A DNA stretch of 64,000 nt from an uncultured Granulosicoccus sp. (GCA_947499955.1 CANMQI010000016.1:83907-147906), one strand, 5' to 3'; counted from the first letter of the stretch, positions 8,822 to 18,880 are shown. Made by a program: numbers and translations. Notes: a model not told the origin generated them from the sequence alone.

Positions 8822-9808
8822 ATGACGACAATTCCCACTCTGACAGTAGGTGGTGACGGGCAGATGCCGGTTATCGGTCTGGGCCTCTGGAAGATCGATC
8901 GCGAGACAGTCGCCGATGTGGTGGTGGAGGCCATCCGGGCCGGCTATCGCCATCTGGACAGCGCCTGTGACTACGGCAACGAGAAGGAGGTGGGTGAGGG
9001 CATTCGGCGAGCCATTGCAGAAGGGCTGTGCACGCGGGAAGATCTGTGGGTGACATCCAAGTTGTGGAACACCTATCACCACCCCGATCACGTGATCATG
9101 GCCATGGACCAGACGCTGGAAGATCTGGGCCTGGACTATCTGGATCTGTACCTGATCCACTTTCCCATTGCGCTGGAATTCGTGCCTTTCGAGACGCGCT
9201 ATCCACCGGAGTGGGTGCATGATCCGAGTGAAGAGTTCCCGATGCTCAAGCCTGCCAGTGTGCCGTTGCAGGATACCTGGCATGCCATGGAGACTCTGGT
9301 GGACAGTGGCCTGACGCGGCATATCGGCGTGTGCAACTACGGCGTCTCCCTGATGCGGGATCTGTTGAACTACGCGCGTATTGCGCCAGCGGTTCTGCAG
9401 GTCGAGTCTCACCCTTACCTGACGCAGGCCAATCTCATGCGGTTCTGTGCCGAAGAAGATGTAGCCGTGACCGCCTTTTCACCGCTGGGCGCACTGTCCT
9501 ACCTGGAGCTGGACATGGCCAGTCAAAGCGAATCCGTCCTGCAGCAGCCGAGCGTGATGGCCATTGCCGAACGTGTGGGCAAGACACCGGCGCAAGTCAT
9601 TCTGCGCTGGGGTGTGCAGCGCGGCAACGCCATCATTCCCAAGACCTCAAAGCCTGAGCGCCTGCTGGAAAATGCGGCCATTTTCGATTTCGAACTCAGT
9701 CCTGCCGATATGGCAGAGATCAATTCTCTCAACCGGAATCAGCGATTCAACGATCCGGGTGTATTCTGCGATAAGGCGTTCAACACGTTTTTCCCGATAT
9801 ACGAGTAG
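8822..9808 (+). CDS. Aldo/keto reductase (xylose-reductase-like)
   Basis: 328-residue NAD(P)H-dependent (beta/alpha)8-barrel reductase of the AKR superfamily. The catalytic tetrad can be followed: Asp and Tyr in RHLDSACDYGNE (near residue 45), Lys in WVTSKLWN (near 78) and His in YLIHFP (near 112). The cofactor-binding end of the barrel carries IIPKTSKPERLLEN. An SD-like AGGTAAAGC precedes the ATG. It resembles aldose (xylose) reductases and 2,5-diketo-gluconate reductases. Likely partner of the oxidoreductase just upstream. Confidence 0.85.
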   Translation: MTTIPTLTVGGDGQMPVIGLGLWKIDRETVADVVVEAIRAGYRHLDSACDYGNEKEVGEGIRRAIAEGLCTREDLWVTSKLWNTYHHPDHVIMAMDQTLEDLGLDYLDLYLIHFPIALEFVPFETRYPPEWVHDPSEEFPMLKPASVPLQDTWHAMETLVDSGLTRHIGVCNYGVSLMRDLLNYARIAPAVLQVESHPYLTQANLMRFCAEEDVAVTAFSPLGALSYLELDMASQSESVLQQPSVMAIAERVGKTPAQVILRWGVQRGNAIIPKTSKPERLLENAAIFDFELSPADMAEINSLNRNQRFNDPGVFCDKAFNTFFPIYE

Positions 9809-9830
9809 GGGCTCTGCTCTGGTCGAGCCC
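9809..9830 (+). terminator. Hairpin after the aldo/keto reductase gene
   Basis: GGGCTC (9809-9814) and GAGCCC (9825-9830) pair across a ten-base loop, starting right after the stop codon at 9806-9808. No T-run follows, so this is only a candidate terminator. Confidence 0.35.
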
Positions 9831-9918
9831 ATCAGTCAGATGCAGTCAATCCGGACGCGGGATGGAATATCTGCGTTCGTCCAACACGCATTCACATCGT
9901 CCGAGGAGATATCCACCG

Positions 9919-11550
9919 ATGAAAACTTCGATTTCACCTGTACGTGCAGCCTTGCTGCGAGCCTGTGCGCCACGCCGAACCCTGCCATTGCTGGTCGCCA
10001 CGGCAGCCCTGTCCGTGACCTCCCTGGCGCAGGCCGATGACACCATCACCATCCTGCACAGCAACGATTTCCATTCGCGAGTAGAACCGATCAGCAAGTA
10101 CGACAGCCCCTGTTCGGCCGAAGACAATGAAGCCGGTGAGTGCTTTGGTGGTTATGCCCGCGTCGTCACGGCGGTAGCTGAAGCGCGTGAGCGCCATCCG
10201 GATGCGCTGCTGTTCGACGGTGGCGACCGCTTCCAGGGGTCGCTGTTCTACACCTTTTACAAGGGCAAGGTGGCAGCCGAAATCATGAACACCCTGCAGT
10301 ACGATGGCATGACGGTCGGTAACCATGAATTCGATGATGGCCCTGTCGTGCTGCGTGAGTTTATCGACAACGTCAATTTCCCGGTCGTCATGTCCAATGC
10401 CGATGTCAGTCAGGAACCGGCTCTGGCGAACAAGATCATGAAGTCCACCGTGGTGGAGAAGGCTGGCGAGAAGTACGGCATCATCGGCCTGACACCTCAG
10501 GATACCAACGAGCTGGCCAGCCCCGGCAAGAACATCAGCTTCTCCGATCCGGTTGCTGCCGTGCAGGGCGAAGTCGATGAATTGACCGCCCAGGGCATCA
10601 AGCGCATCGTGGTGCTGTCGCATTCGGGCTACGCGGTCGACAAGCGCGTGGCGGCAGAAACGACCGGGGTCGATGTGATTGTCGGTGGTCACAGCAATAC
10701 CTTCCTGTCCAACACCTCTGACAAGGCTGCCGGACCTTATCCGACCATGGTGGGTGATACCGCCATTGTTCAGGCCTATGCCTATGGCAAATACCTGGGT
10801 GAACTGGCGGTAACCTTCAATGACGCCGGTGAAGTGGTGGAAGCCAAGGGCGAGCCCATCACCATTGACGGTACGATCGGCGAGAATGAAGATATCCTGG
10901 CTCGGGTTGCCGAACTGGCCAAGCCGCTGGACAGCATACGCAACAAGGTGGTGGCTGCGGCCGAGGCGCCTATCGATGGCAATCGTGACGTTTGCCGTGT
11001 TCAGGAATGCGAGATGGGCAACCTGATTGCCGATGCCTTGCTGGATCGGGTCAAGGATCAGGGGGTGAGCATCGCCATCATGAATTCCGGAGGCGTGCGT
11101 GCGTCCATCGATGCCGGTGAAATCACCATGGGTGAAGTGCTCACGGTATTGCCCTTCCAGAACACACTGGCTACTTTCCAGCTCAGTGGCGCCGATGTCA
11201 TTGCGGCACTGGAAAATGGCGTCAGCCAGGTCGAGGAAGTGAAGGGGCGTTTCCCTCAGGTGGCAGGACTGAGCTTTACCTGGGATCCATCCGTTCCGGC
11301 CAATGAAGGTCGCATCAAGGAGGTCATGGTCGAGGTTGATGGCAAGATGCAGCCTATCGATCCGGAAGCCACCTACGGTGTTGTCTCCAACAACTATGTC
11401 CGTGGCGGCGGTGATGGGTATTCGGTGTTTGCAGAGAATGCCATCAACGCCTATGACTTCGGTCCCAATGTGGAAGACGTGGTGTCGGATTACCTGGCCG
11501 AGCATGCACCGTACAAGCCCGGTGTGCAGAAGCGTATCAGCCAGCTGTAA
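9919..11550 (+). CDS. Secreted 5'-nucleotidase (UshA family)
   Basis: 543-residue periplasmic or extracellular nucleotidase/metallophosphoesterase that removes phosphate from nucleotides. A signal peptide (hydrophobic run LLVATAALSV ending SLAQA, about residue 39) precedes the catalytic domain. Dinuclear metal motifs are all present: LHSNDFHSR, DGGDRFQGS, VGNHEFDDG, LSHSG and GGHSNTF. The C-terminal substrate-binding domain has MNSGGVRASIDAGEIT and NNYVRGGGDGY. The frame opens at 9862, but the ATG at 9919 has a good SD (GAGGAG, 9901-9906) and starts directly with the signal peptide. Related in fold to cpdB at 33422. Confidence 0.88.
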   Translation: MKTSISPVRAALLRACAPRRTLPLLVATAALSVTSLAQADDTITILHSNDFHSRVEPISKYDSPCSAEDNEAGECFGGYARVVTAVAEARERHPDALLFDGGDRFQGSLFYTFYKGKVAAEIMNTLQYDGMTVGNHEFDDGPVVLREFIDNVNFPVVMSNADVSQEPALANKIMKSTVVEKAGEKYGIIGLTPQDTNELASPGKNISFSDPVAAVQGEVDELTAQGIKRIVVLSHSGYAVDKRVAAETTGVDVIVGGHSNTFLSNTSDKAAGPYPTMVGDTAIVQAYAYGKYLGELAVTFNDAGEVVEAKGEPITIDGTIGENEDILARVAELAKPLDSIRNKVVAAAEAPIDGNRDVCRVQECEMGNLIADALLDRVKDQGVSIAIMNSGGVRASIDAGEITMGEVLTVLPFQNTLATFQLSGADVIAALENGVSQVEEVKGRFPQVAGLSFTWDPSVPANEGRIKEVMVEVDGKMQPIDPEATYGVVSNNYVRGGGDGYSVFAENAINAYDFGPNVEDVVSDYLAEHAPYKPGVQKRISQL

Positions 11551-11575
11551 AGCCACGGCAAGGAGAGTCAGTCGC

Positions 11576-12448
11576 ATGAAGCAGGTGTTTCTGGGGGCGG
11601 TGCTGAGTCTGTGTGTCAGCGTTGATGCATTCGCCTCGGCAACCCTGCCTCGTGTGGTTTCCATCAATCTGTGCGCCGATCAGATGGTCATGTTGCTGGC
11701 CGATCCTGCACAGATACTGGCCTTGTCCCGGCTCAGCCGGGAGCAGGCGGGTTCCCGCCTGCATGAGCAGGCCATGAATTTTCCGCAGGTCCAGCCGGTT
11801 GCCGAAGACATCGTGCCACTGGCACCCGATGTCATCGTGACCGGGCCCTACACCTCACGCTACACCTTGTCATTACTGGACGAGCTGGGACTGAGCGTCG
11901 AGTCGCTGGAGATCGCGGAGTCGGTCGAGTCCATGTTCAGCAACATGCGCCGGGTGGGCCGGGTGTTGCACCGTGAGTCACAGGCTGAAGAACAGATTGC
12001 CGCGCTGACAGCGCGTCTGGCGCGGATTGACGAGCGGGTGGCAGTGCTGAACCTGTCGCAGTCAGGCAGTGGCCTGGATCTGCCACGTGCGGCAGTCTAC
12101 GATGCCAATGGCTATACGGTCGGGCTGAAGTCGCTGCGTGGCGAGGCCATGCGCCGGGCAGGCTGGCACAATGTCGCGACCGATATGGGCGTGGAATCCT
12201 ATGGTGTGTTGCAGCTGGAGGACATGATTCGGCTGGCACCCGAGGCGCTGATCGAGTCTCCCTACAGTCAGGGAACCTATTCTCGCGGGCAGATGCTGGC
12301 CGAACATCCGGCCTTGCGCCGATCCGGAATCGATCCCATGGTCATATCCTTGCCGAGTAACGAGACCATTTGCGCAGGCCCCTGGCTGGTGGATGTGATC
12401 GAGCGTCTGCTGTTCGCCAGAGAGAGCCTGCAGGCGGGCGCATCGTGA
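11576..12448 (+). CDS. ABC-transporter periplasmic binding protein, iron-chelate/cobalamin type
   Basis: 290-residue exported protein of the BtuF/FhuD (Peripla_BP_2) type. A signal peptide (about residues 1-21, ending DAFAS) is followed by the family opening PRVVSINLCADQMVMLLA and the segment ALAPDVI-like LAPDVIVTGPYTS near residue 82. The C-terminal lobe has LAPEALIESPYSQGTYS. The ATG at 11576 has a strong SD (AAGGAGAG). It follows the nucleotidase gene by 25 bases, so both may be one transcript. No cognate permease or ATPase is in the window; the ligand (heme, siderophore, vitamin B12) is open. Confidence 0.75.
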   Translation: MKQVFLGAVLSLCVSVDAFASATLPRVVSINLCADQMVMLLADPAQILALSRLSREQAGSRLHEQAMNFPQVQPVAEDIVPLAPDVIVTGPYTSRYTLSLLDELGLSVESLEIAESVESMFSNMRRVGRVLHRESQAEEQIAALTARLARIDERVAVLNLSQSGSGLDLPRAAVYDANGYTVGLKSLRGEAMRRAGWHNVATDMGVESYGVLQLEDMIRLAPEALIESPYSQGTYSRGQMLAEHPALRRSGIDPMVISLPSNETICAGPWLVDVIERLLFARESLQAGAS

Positions 12449-12466
12449 CCTATCGGCGCCATTACC

Positions 12467-12835
12467 ATGAGTGAGACACCTCGTTGCCTGCAGGCAAGCT
12501 GCCATTGCGGTGCAGTCAGATTGGATCTGCTGTTGCCGCCTGGCAAGCCGGAAGTCAGGCGCTGCAACTGTTCCCTGTGTCGGCGCAAGGGGGCGGCGAT
12601 GCTCACGGTCAGGGTGGGGGACCTTCGCATTGTACAAGGCAGCGATCAGTTGACGCTGTACCAGTGGAATACCGGCATCGCCAGACACTACTTCTGCCGT
12701 CAGTGTGGTATCTATACCCACCATCAGAGACGTCGGGATCCACTGCAGATCGGGGTCAATGTCGGTTGTCTGGAAGGCGTCGATCTGACCGAGTTCGAAA
12801 CGGCGGAAGTTCGTAACGGCTCACTCGATCCCTGA
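12467..12835 (+). CDS. GFA-family zinc protein (glutathione-dependent formaldehyde-activating enzyme-like)
   Basis: 122-residue protein of the GFA/CENP-V fold. The zinc ligands are seen in three groups: CHCGAVR near residue 12, CNCSLCRRKGA near 33 and FCRQCGIYTHH near 71. Members include the glutathione-dependent formaldehyde-activating enzyme Gfa, but most are uncharacterised and bind small thiol adducts. It begins 18 bases after the binding-protein gene in the same direction. A specific reaction should not be assumed. Confidence 0.8.
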   Translation: MSETPRCLQASCHCGAVRLDLLLPPGKPEVRRCNCSLCRRKGAAMLTVRVGDLRIVQGSDQLTLYQWNTGIARHYFCRQCGIYTHHQRRRDPLQIGVNVGCLEGVDLTEFETAEVRNGSLDP

Positions 12836-12903
12836 GCGCGCTGCCGGGTTTGAGTGCGTTATGCTGTGCACCTTGTCTCACTCAACTCAGGTTTGAATCA
12901 GAA

Positions 12904-13680
12904 ATGGATCTTGGTATCAGCGGCCGCAAGGCCATCGTTTGCGCCTCCTCACGCGGCTTGGGAAAAGCCTGTGCCCTGTCGCTGGCTGAAGCCGGTGTCA
13001 ACCTTGTCATCAATGGGCGTGACGAGCAGCAACTGGACCTGACTCGCAAGGAGCTTGAAGCCTTCGGTGTTGACGTCTCCGTGGTCATGGCCGATGTTTC
13101 CACACCGGAAGGTCAGCAGGCCTTGTTCGAAGCCTGCCCACAGCCGGATATTCTGGTCAACAACAATGGTGGACCTCCATTTCGTGATTTTCGCGAAGTC
13201 GATCGGGAAGCCATGCTGACCGGTGTGACCATGAACATGGTGACACCGGTCGAGCTGATTCGGCATTGCGTGGACGGCATGGGCGAGCGCGGCTGGGGTC
13301 GTATCGTCAATATCACTTCATCCTCAGTGGTGTCGCCCATCCCGGGTCTGGATCTGTCCAGTGGTGCGCGTGCGGGCCTGACCTCCTTTCTGGCCGGTGT
13401 ATCCCGATCGGTGGCATCCACCGGCGTGACCATCAACCAGATCATGCCTGGCGCTTTCGATACGGATCGTCTGCGCGGTGGCTTCAAGGTTGCCTCCGAG
13501 AAGTCCGGCAAGGCGATTGATGAGGTCCGTAGTGAGCGCGCCGCGGGTATCCCTGCCAAGCGCTTTGGCAAGCCTGAAGAATTCGGTGCTGCCTGCGCCT
13601 TCCTGTGCAGCGTGCATGCCGGCTACATCACCGGCCAGAACCTGCTGATCGACGGTGGTGCTGTCAACAAGGCATTCTGA
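12904..13680 (+). CDS. Short-chain dehydrogenase/reductase (SDR), atypical active site
   Basis: 258-residue Rossmann-fold protein. The SDR cofactor motif is intact but modified (CASSRGLGKA near residue 13), and NNNGG near 87 corresponds to the family's NNAG. The catalytic serine region is ITSSSVVS (137-144). Where SDRs carry YxxxK, this protein has SSGAR (152-156): Ser replaces Tyr and Arg replaces Lys. The C-terminal structure is normal, ending GGAVNKAF. I chose the ATG at 12904; the frame is open from 12850. It may be a subfamily with another catalytic arrangement, or one that only binds a nucleotide. Substrate unknown. Confidence 0.8.
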   Translation: MDLGISGRKAIVCASSRGLGKACALSLAEAGVNLVINGRDEQQLDLTRKELEAFGVDVSVVMADVSTPEGQQALFEACPQPDILVNNNGGPPFRDFREVDREAMLTGVTMNMVTPVELIRHCVDGMGERGWGRIVNITSSSVVSPIPGLDLSSGARAGLTSFLAGVSRSVASTGVTINQIMPGAFDTDRLRGGFKVASEKSGKAIDEVRSERAAGIPAKRFGKPEEFGAACAFLCSVHAGYITGQNLLIDGGAVNKAF

Positions 13681-13847
13681 TCTGTCGGCAATGTGAACGC
13701 CTTGGCAATGACTCAGGGAGAGGCGTGCATCGCCCACAGAAAGCTTGCTCCGAGGTCGCCTGATCAATTTTCGTGCCGTTAGAGTTTTCGTGGCCTGAGT
13801 GATTACTCATTCAGCTCACGGAAGACTCATAACAAGAGGCGCGGTAC

Positions 13848-14741
13848 ATGATCAAGCGCACAGGGTACCTATCGTCAGTGACAGGGATGTCACTGGCCTT
13901 TTTACTGTCCTTTCAGACTCTGGATGCCGTCTCGAGTGTGGATGAGCCGCCGTCGGTGGCGTCCTTCGAAGCTGCCAATGAGTTGGTTCAGCTCAGTGGC
14001 ATGAGCGACCAATTACAGAGTCTGCCCGATGCCGTCATCGCAAGCTTCGAGCAATCCATTCGTTCAGGCGGACTGGACCTGCCGTTCAAGGATGAAGATA
14101 TTCCCTATCTTAAGTCGTCGCTGACTCGCGTGTTCAACAGCGAGCGCTTGCAGCTTGCCGTACAGGAGCAGCTGAATACGGAGCTCGATGAGCAGCAGCT
14201 GAGCCAACTGACACGCTTCTACCGCAGTGCTCGTGGACAGGAAATTCGCGATGCAGAGATTGCCAATTCGATCCTCAGGCACCGTGAGCGTTTCAGCCAC
14301 TGGCATGAAACCCTCGGTCTGCGTAGTCTGAGTGAAACCCGGCAGCAGGCCATTCGTGATCTGGAACGTGCGTTGCAGGCAACCGATGCCGCCGTCGATA
14401 CGCTGATCAGCATGCAGGTTGCCTTGCAGCTGGGCCTGACCCCCGCCTTGCCGCTTGACCAACAGCGCAGTGCCAGACAACTGATCAATGCTGCGCAGGC
14501 TCACAGGCCAGCATTGACGCGTGCCTATCAGGAGAGTTCGCTGGAATCCATCGCCTTTGTCTACCAGCAACAATCACTGGACACCCTGAGGGCATTCGCC
14601 GCGATCCTCAAGACACCGGCTGGCCGCAAGTATGTGCACGCGACCAATCGCGGCCTGAGCCATGGGATGCTGGACGCCGCCGAAGCGCTCGGCGAGTCCA
14701 TGAAGCCCCTGCTGCTGCGTCGCCTGGGGCAGGGCGTCTGA
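13848..14741 (+). CDS. Exported protein of unknown function, DUF2059-like repeats
   Basis: 297-residue protein with an N-terminal signal-type sequence (MSLAFLLSFQTLDAV) and an otherwise helical, soluble composition. Two segments resemble the FYxSPxGxK-type motif of DUF2059 proteins: LTRFYRSARGQEIRDAE near residue 122 and FAAILKTPAGRKYVHATNRG near 260, suggesting two copies of the domain. No catalytic motif is evident. It stands alone between the SDR gene and the convergent YgiQ gene. Function unknown; likely periplasmic. Confidence 0.6.
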   Translation: MIKRTGYLSSVTGMSLAFLLSFQTLDAVSSVDEPPSVASFEAANELVQLSGMSDQLQSLPDAVIASFEQSIRSGGLDLPFKDEDIPYLKSSLTRVFNSERLQLAVQEQLNTELDEQQLSQLTRFYRSARGQEIRDAEIANSILRHRERFSHWHETLGLRSLSETRQQAIRDLERALQATDAAVDTLISMQVALQLGLTPALPLDQQRSARQLINAAQAHRPALTRAYQESSLESIAFVYQQQSLDTLRAFAAILKTPAGRKYVHATNRGLSHGMLDAAEALGESMKPLLLRRLGQGV

Positions 14742-14784
14742 ACTCGTGATTCAGTACGCGCCGGCCGCAGGCAGCGCTTTAAGG

Positions 14785-17058
14785 CTATTCGGTTTCCCGG
14801 GGAGGCAGTCCGGTGTGCTGTGACAGTATCTGGCCCTTGCGTACCTTGCCGGCAGCACCACGCCCTCGATTTCGTTCAATCGGCGTACTGTTCTTGCTCC
14901 GCGCATTCTTGTAGCCGTCGCCCTTGGGCTGATACGTGGGGATCAGGTGCTGCTTGCCGTTGCCGATGAGGTCACTGCGACCCATGGCGCGCAGCGCATC
15001 GCGCAACATCGGCCAGTTCTGCGGATCGTGATAACGCAGAAAGGCCTTGTGCAACTTGCGCTGAGTGCCAGACTTGGCAATGGGCACATCGCCGCCATCA
15101 CGCCGGATCCGCTTCAACGGGTTCTTGCCGGTGTGGTACATGGTGGTTGCCGTCGCCATGGGCGAGGGGTAGAAGTTCTGTACCTGATCGGCACGAAATC
15201 CGTAGCCCTTGAGCCACAGCGCCAGATTCATCATGTCAGTATCGGTGGTGCCCGGGTGTGCCGCGATGAAGTAGGGGATCAGGTACTGCTGCTTGCCCGC
15301 CTTGCGACTGAACTTCTCGAACAGTTCCTTGAATTCATCATAGGCACCAATGCCCGGCTTCATCATCTTGTCCAGCGGTCCACGCTCGGTATGCTCGGGC
15401 GCGATCTTCAGGTAACCGCCGACATGATGGGTGACCAGTTCTTCGACATATTCGGGTGATTTGATGGCCAGATCGTAGCGCAGGCCCGAGGCAATCAGGA
15501 CCTTCTTGACGCCAGGCAGCTCACGAGCACGCTTGTACAGTTTGATGAGCGAGGAATGATCGGTGTCCAGGTTCGAACAGATATCCGGGTAGACACAGGA
15601 AGGCAGGCGGCAATTGGCCTCGATTTCCCGAGACTTGCAGGCAATGCGATACATATTGGCCGTCGGACCACCCAGGTCGGAGATGACCCCGGTAAAGCCA
15701 GGCACCTCGTCACGGATGGTCTCGATCTCCTTGATGATGGAATCTTCCGAGCGGTTCTGGATGACGCGCCCTTCATGTTCGGTAATCGAGCAGAAGGTAC
15801 AGCCGCCAAAGCAGCCGCGCATGATGTTGATCGAGAAACGGATCATCTCGTAGGCCGGGATGCGGGCCTTGCCGTACACCGGATGCGGAACCCGGGCATA
15901 AGGCTGATCGAATACATAATCCATTTCCTCGGTAGTCAGAGGGATGGGTGGTGGATTGAGCCACAGTTTCTGGCCGCCCTGATTCTGCACCAGTGCGCGG
16001 GCATTGCCGGGGTTGGTCTCCAGATGCAACACGCGGTTGGCGTGGGCATACAGAACCTTGTCGTTGCTGACCATGTCGAACGAGGGCAGGCGCAGCACGG
16101 TCTTGTGACGCTTCTGCTGACGAATGGCCTGTCGCTCCTCACGACTCATGAAGTTGAGCACTTGTGTGTCGCCATTGCTCGACACCTGAGCCACTACCGC
16201 TGATTCGTCGCCGGTGACTGCTGTCGAGTCCGGTGTGGAGCCGTCCTGACAGGGAGCACCGGCCATCTCGGCGGAGCTGTTTTCCGGCACGATATACGGG
16301 TTGACCGGCTCCTCGATACGGCCGGGCTTGTCGACCTTGCTTGAATCGATGACGATCCAGTCTGCAGGCAGGTCCTCGACCATGAAGGCGGTACCTCGCA
16401 GATCCGTGATGTCCCCGATGGCATGTCCGGCAGCCAGTCGATGGGCGATATCGACAATGGCGCGTTCGCCGTTGCCGTACACCAGCAGATCGGCCTTGGC
16501 ATCGGCCAGGATGGAGCGTCGGACCTTGTCCTGCCAGTAGTCGTAGTGTGCAATTCGGCGCAAGGAGGCTTCGATACCACCGATGACGATCGGTACGTCG
16601 CGATAGGCTTCGCGGCAACGCTGGGAATAGACAATGGAGCTGCGATCCGGTCGCTTGCCACCGATGTCATCCGGCGTGTAGGCATCATCGGAGCGTATCT
16701 TGCGATCCGCTGTATAGCGGTTGATCATGCTGTCCATATTCCCGGCGGTGACACCGAAAAACAGGTTTGGCGCGCCCAGGGCCTCGAAGGCCCTGGTGTC
16801 CTGCCAGTCGGGTTGAGCGATGATGCCTACGCGAAACCCATGTGCCTCGAGCAGGCGGCCGACGATAGCCATACCGAAGCTGGGGTGATCGACATAGGCG
16901 TCGCCGGTGACCACGATGATGTCGCAGCTGTCCCAGCCGAGTTCATCCATCTCCGCGCGGGACATGGGCAGGAAAGGCGCACGTCCATAGCATTCCGCCC
17001 AGTAAGGCGGATAGTCGAAAAGGGGACGGGCGGGATTTGCTGGAAGCTTTGAAGCCAT
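14785..17058 (-). CDS. ygiQ: YgiQ-family radical SAM protein
   Basis: 757-residue radical S-adenosylmethionine protein with the family's N-terminal domain, which lacks iron-sulphur ligands ([19 protein letters not shown] near residue 44). The [4Fe-4S] motif CFGGCTFC gives cysteines at 416, 420 and 423. A distinctive stretch between residues about 255 and 300 is Ser/Ala/Asp-rich and may be a linker. The basic C-terminus ([14 protein letters not shown]) is common in YgiQ proteins. Length agrees with family members (about 740). The biochemical role of YgiQ is not established. It is transcribed leftward, converging on the DUF2059-like gene. Confidence 0.9.
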   Translation of the reverse strand: MASKLPANPARPLFDYPPYWAECYGRAPFLPMSRAEMDELGWDSCDIIVVTGDAYVDHPSFGMAIVGRLLEAHGFRVGIIAQPDWQDTRAFEALGAPNLFFGVTAGNMDSMINRYTADRKIRSDDAYTPDDIGGKRPDRSSIVYSQRCREAYRDVPIVIGGIEASLRRIAHYDYWQDKVRRSILADAKADLLVYGNGERAIVDIAHRLAAGHAIGDITDLRGTAFMVEDLPADWIVIDSSKVDKPGRIEEPVNPYIVPENSSAEMAGAPCQDGSTPDSTAVTGDESAVVAQVSSNGDTQVLNFMSREERQAIRQQKRHKTVLRLPSFDMVSNDKVLYAHANRVLHLETNPGNARALVQNQGGQKLWLNPPPIPLTTEEMDYVFDQPYARVPHPVYGKARIPAYEMIRFSINIMRGCFGGCTFCSITEHEGRVIQNRSEDSIIKEIETIRDEVPGFTGVISDLGGPTANMYRIACKSREIEANCRLPSCVYPDICSNLDTDHSSLIKLYKRARELPGVKKVLIASGLRYDLAIKSPEYVEELVTHHVGGYLKIAPEHTERGPLDKMMKPGIGAYDEFKELFEKFSRKAGKQQYLIPYFIAAHPGTTDTDMMNLALWLKGYGFRADQVQNFYPSPMATATTMYHTGKNPLKRIRRDGGDVPIAKSGTQRKLHKAFLRYHDPQNWPMLRDALRAMGRSDLIGNGKQHLIPTYQPKGDGYKNARSKNSTPIERNRGRGAAGKVRKGQILSQHTGLPPRETE

Positions 17059-17175
17059 GAAACTGATCTACTGTGCAATCCGCTATGGTACCTGTTTAAC
17101 CGTAGCGGGTCTGATCGTGAGCCGCAATAGGCCCGTGAAGCTGCAAATTCACCCCATATTGTGGGTTTGCCCGGC

Positions 17176-18036
17176 TCAGCAGCGGGCCAATTGCATTCTC
17201 AGCTGCCGCTGCTGCACCCGCAATCGTTCCTGCTCGGCGGTGGATGCCCCGTTCTGCATGCGTTTGTTGGTATTTTCCAGGGTCTGGGAGAGGCGTTGCC
17301 GGCAGTTGCTGCGGACGTCGATCGCGCCTGCTGCCGCGGCCCTGGCTGCGGTGTCAATCGCAGGGACTGCCGCTGGTGGCACATAACTGGCGGGGATTGC
17401 CGTGCCGTTTGCAGGTATCGAACCGGCCTCGGATAGTGCCCGGCCTTGTCCGGCGGCGGCTTGCTCGACCGCGCTGCGTGACTCATCGCGAGCTGCGTCA
17501 CAGCCCCCCAGTTGTTCCACGAATTCGTAGGGATAAACGTCGCAACGGCGAGCATTGGCGCCGAATGAGCCCACCTGACAGCGCTCGGTGGCCAGAGTCG
17601 CGATGCGGTTGGCACTGACGTTGTCGTTGCCATCGAAGGTGTAGATGTAACTGATCAGACCCATGACCAGAGGTGACAGGCTGTCCATACCGCCATGGGA
17701 GTCGAATACGCTCGCCGAAGTTTCCCCCTTTTTCATGCGCCGGGTGGTGTCAAAGGCCAATTTTCGCGCAATTCGGCAATCCAGACCCGCCACCGCAGCG
17801 GCCGTGCTCGAAATGCGTCGCGTGGACTCATCGTGTGCGCAGGGTGTGCTGGTATAGGTGGTGTCGCCGGCCGCGCTGACACATTTGAAGATGGCGGCGC
17901 TGGTTGGCGTAGCGAGGCTCATGAGGTTCAGGATGGCGAGGATGCCCAAGGCGCCACAATGCCCGCATCCAGCGCCGATCGCTCCTCGTAACAGGGTGGC
18001 GAGAAGGGGTAAGGAGGAAAGACTGTGCGCTGTCAT
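17176..18036 (-). CDS. Exported protein of unknown function with DUF4124-like segment
   Basis: 286-residue protein. After a hydrophobic N-terminal region (about residues 10-45) comes AAIFKCVSAAGDTTYTSTPC, resembling the DUF4124 motif 'YKCxDxxGxxxYxxxPC' found in many gammaproteobacterial periplasmic proteins. Several paired cysteines follow, an Ala-rich low-complexity stretch lies around residues 200-240, and the C-terminus is a Gln/Arg-rich helix (RVQQRQLRMQLARC). I use the ATG at 18036; a GTG at 18114 is an alternative and neither has a clear SD. Function unknown. Confidence 0.6.
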   Translation of the reverse strand: MTAHSLSSLPLLATLLRGAIGAGCGHCGALGILAILNLMSLATPTSAAIFKCVSAAGDTTYTSTPCAHDESTRRISSTAAAVAGLDCRIARKLAFDTTRRMKKGETSASVFDSHGGMDSLSPLVMGLISYIYTFDGNDNVSANRIATLATERCQVGSFGANARRCDVYPYEFVEQLGGCDAARDESRSAVEQAAAGQGRALSEAGSIPANGTAIPASYVPPAAVPAIDTAARAAAAGAIDVRSNCRQRLSQTLENTNKRMQNGASTAEQERLRVQQRQLRMQLARC

Positions 18037-18189
18037 GAGCTGATATCGCTGATCCGGCAAGGCTGATGAAAGGAAAGCTTTTACCGATAGCGGCCTGGCG
18101 CTCGGCAAGTTCACCGTCAGTTGTGCGCTGATTGGCAGCTGCTATGCTGAATGGTCAATCTTTTGAAGAAAATTACCGTGGTGAGCTCA

Positions 18190-18693
18190 ATGTCCGATCA
18201 AGCCGATGCTGATGGTAGCCCTGAAACTCGCTCCACGGACGAGCATCAGCGACTGCTGGAAGAAATCACGACGCTGTTCGAACATCGCATCAGTTTCAAC
18301 GAATTTCTGGGTTTCAGGATCGAACAGCTTGATCCCGGCCCCATCCGCATCAGCTTTCAGATGCGACCGGAGCTCATCGGGCATTACCTGTTCGGGCGGC
18401 TGCACGGTGGGGTTATCTCATCGGTGCTGGATGTTGCCGGTGGCCTGGCCGTGATGATGGGCATTGCCGGGTTTCACGCCGATGAGAGCAGTGAGCAGAT
18501 CCTGCAGCGCTTTTCGCGCCTGGCCACCATCGATCTGCGCGTCGATTACCTGCGTCAGGGGATCGGCCTGGAATTTCTGGCGGAAGCCGAAGTGGTGAGG
18601 CTGGGCCGGCGAGTCGCTGTGTGCAGCATGCGCCTGACCAACGATGAGCAGACCCTGATCGCCACCGGCAACGCCAGCTATATCGTGAGTTGA
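18190..18693 (+). CDS. yigI: YigI-type acyl-CoA thioesterase (hotdog fold)
   Basis: 167-residue PaaI/YigI-like thioesterase that hydrolyses acyl-CoA. The hotdog helix and active-site region is RLHGGVISSVLDVAGGLAVM near residue 63, and the family segment TIDLRVDYLRQG lies near 116; both closely resemble E. coli YigI, a medium/long-chain acyl-CoA thioesterase. The ATG at 18190 follows a weak SD (GTGAG). A second ATG at 18151 would add 13 residues. Single gene, divergent from the gene at 17176-18036. Confidence 0.82.
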   Translation: MSDQADADGSPETRSTDEHQRLLEEITTLFEHRISFNEFLGFRIEQLDPGPIRISFQMRPELIGHYLFGRLHGGVISSVLDVAGGLAVMMGIAGFHADESSEQILQRFSRLATIDLRVDYLRQGIGLEFLAEAEVVRLGRRVAVCSMRLTNDEQTLIATGNASYIVS

Positions 18694-18880
18694 ATACTCT
18701 GGGCAGCTGCCGGGTGGTTCGAGTGCCTCAGGCTGAGCATGAGTCTGTCGTGCTGTGCGCTGAATACTCGGCCCCTGTGGCATTTCGGGAACGCGAGCAT
18801 TCAGGAGCTTGAATGATCAGGAGCGCGACTGATCAGGATCTTGAGCAACCGCAAACTCGAGTAATCTGCGGCATTGGCAA

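Noticed and set aside
7685..9412. 575-codon open frame antisense to the oxidoreductase and aldo/keto reductase genes
   Set aside because: It spans two real genes on the other strand and has no ribosome binding site or family pattern.
9934..11667. 577-codon open frame antisense to the 5'-nucleotidase gene
   Set aside because: It mirrors a gene with signal peptide and complete metal motifs; codon content is complement-like.
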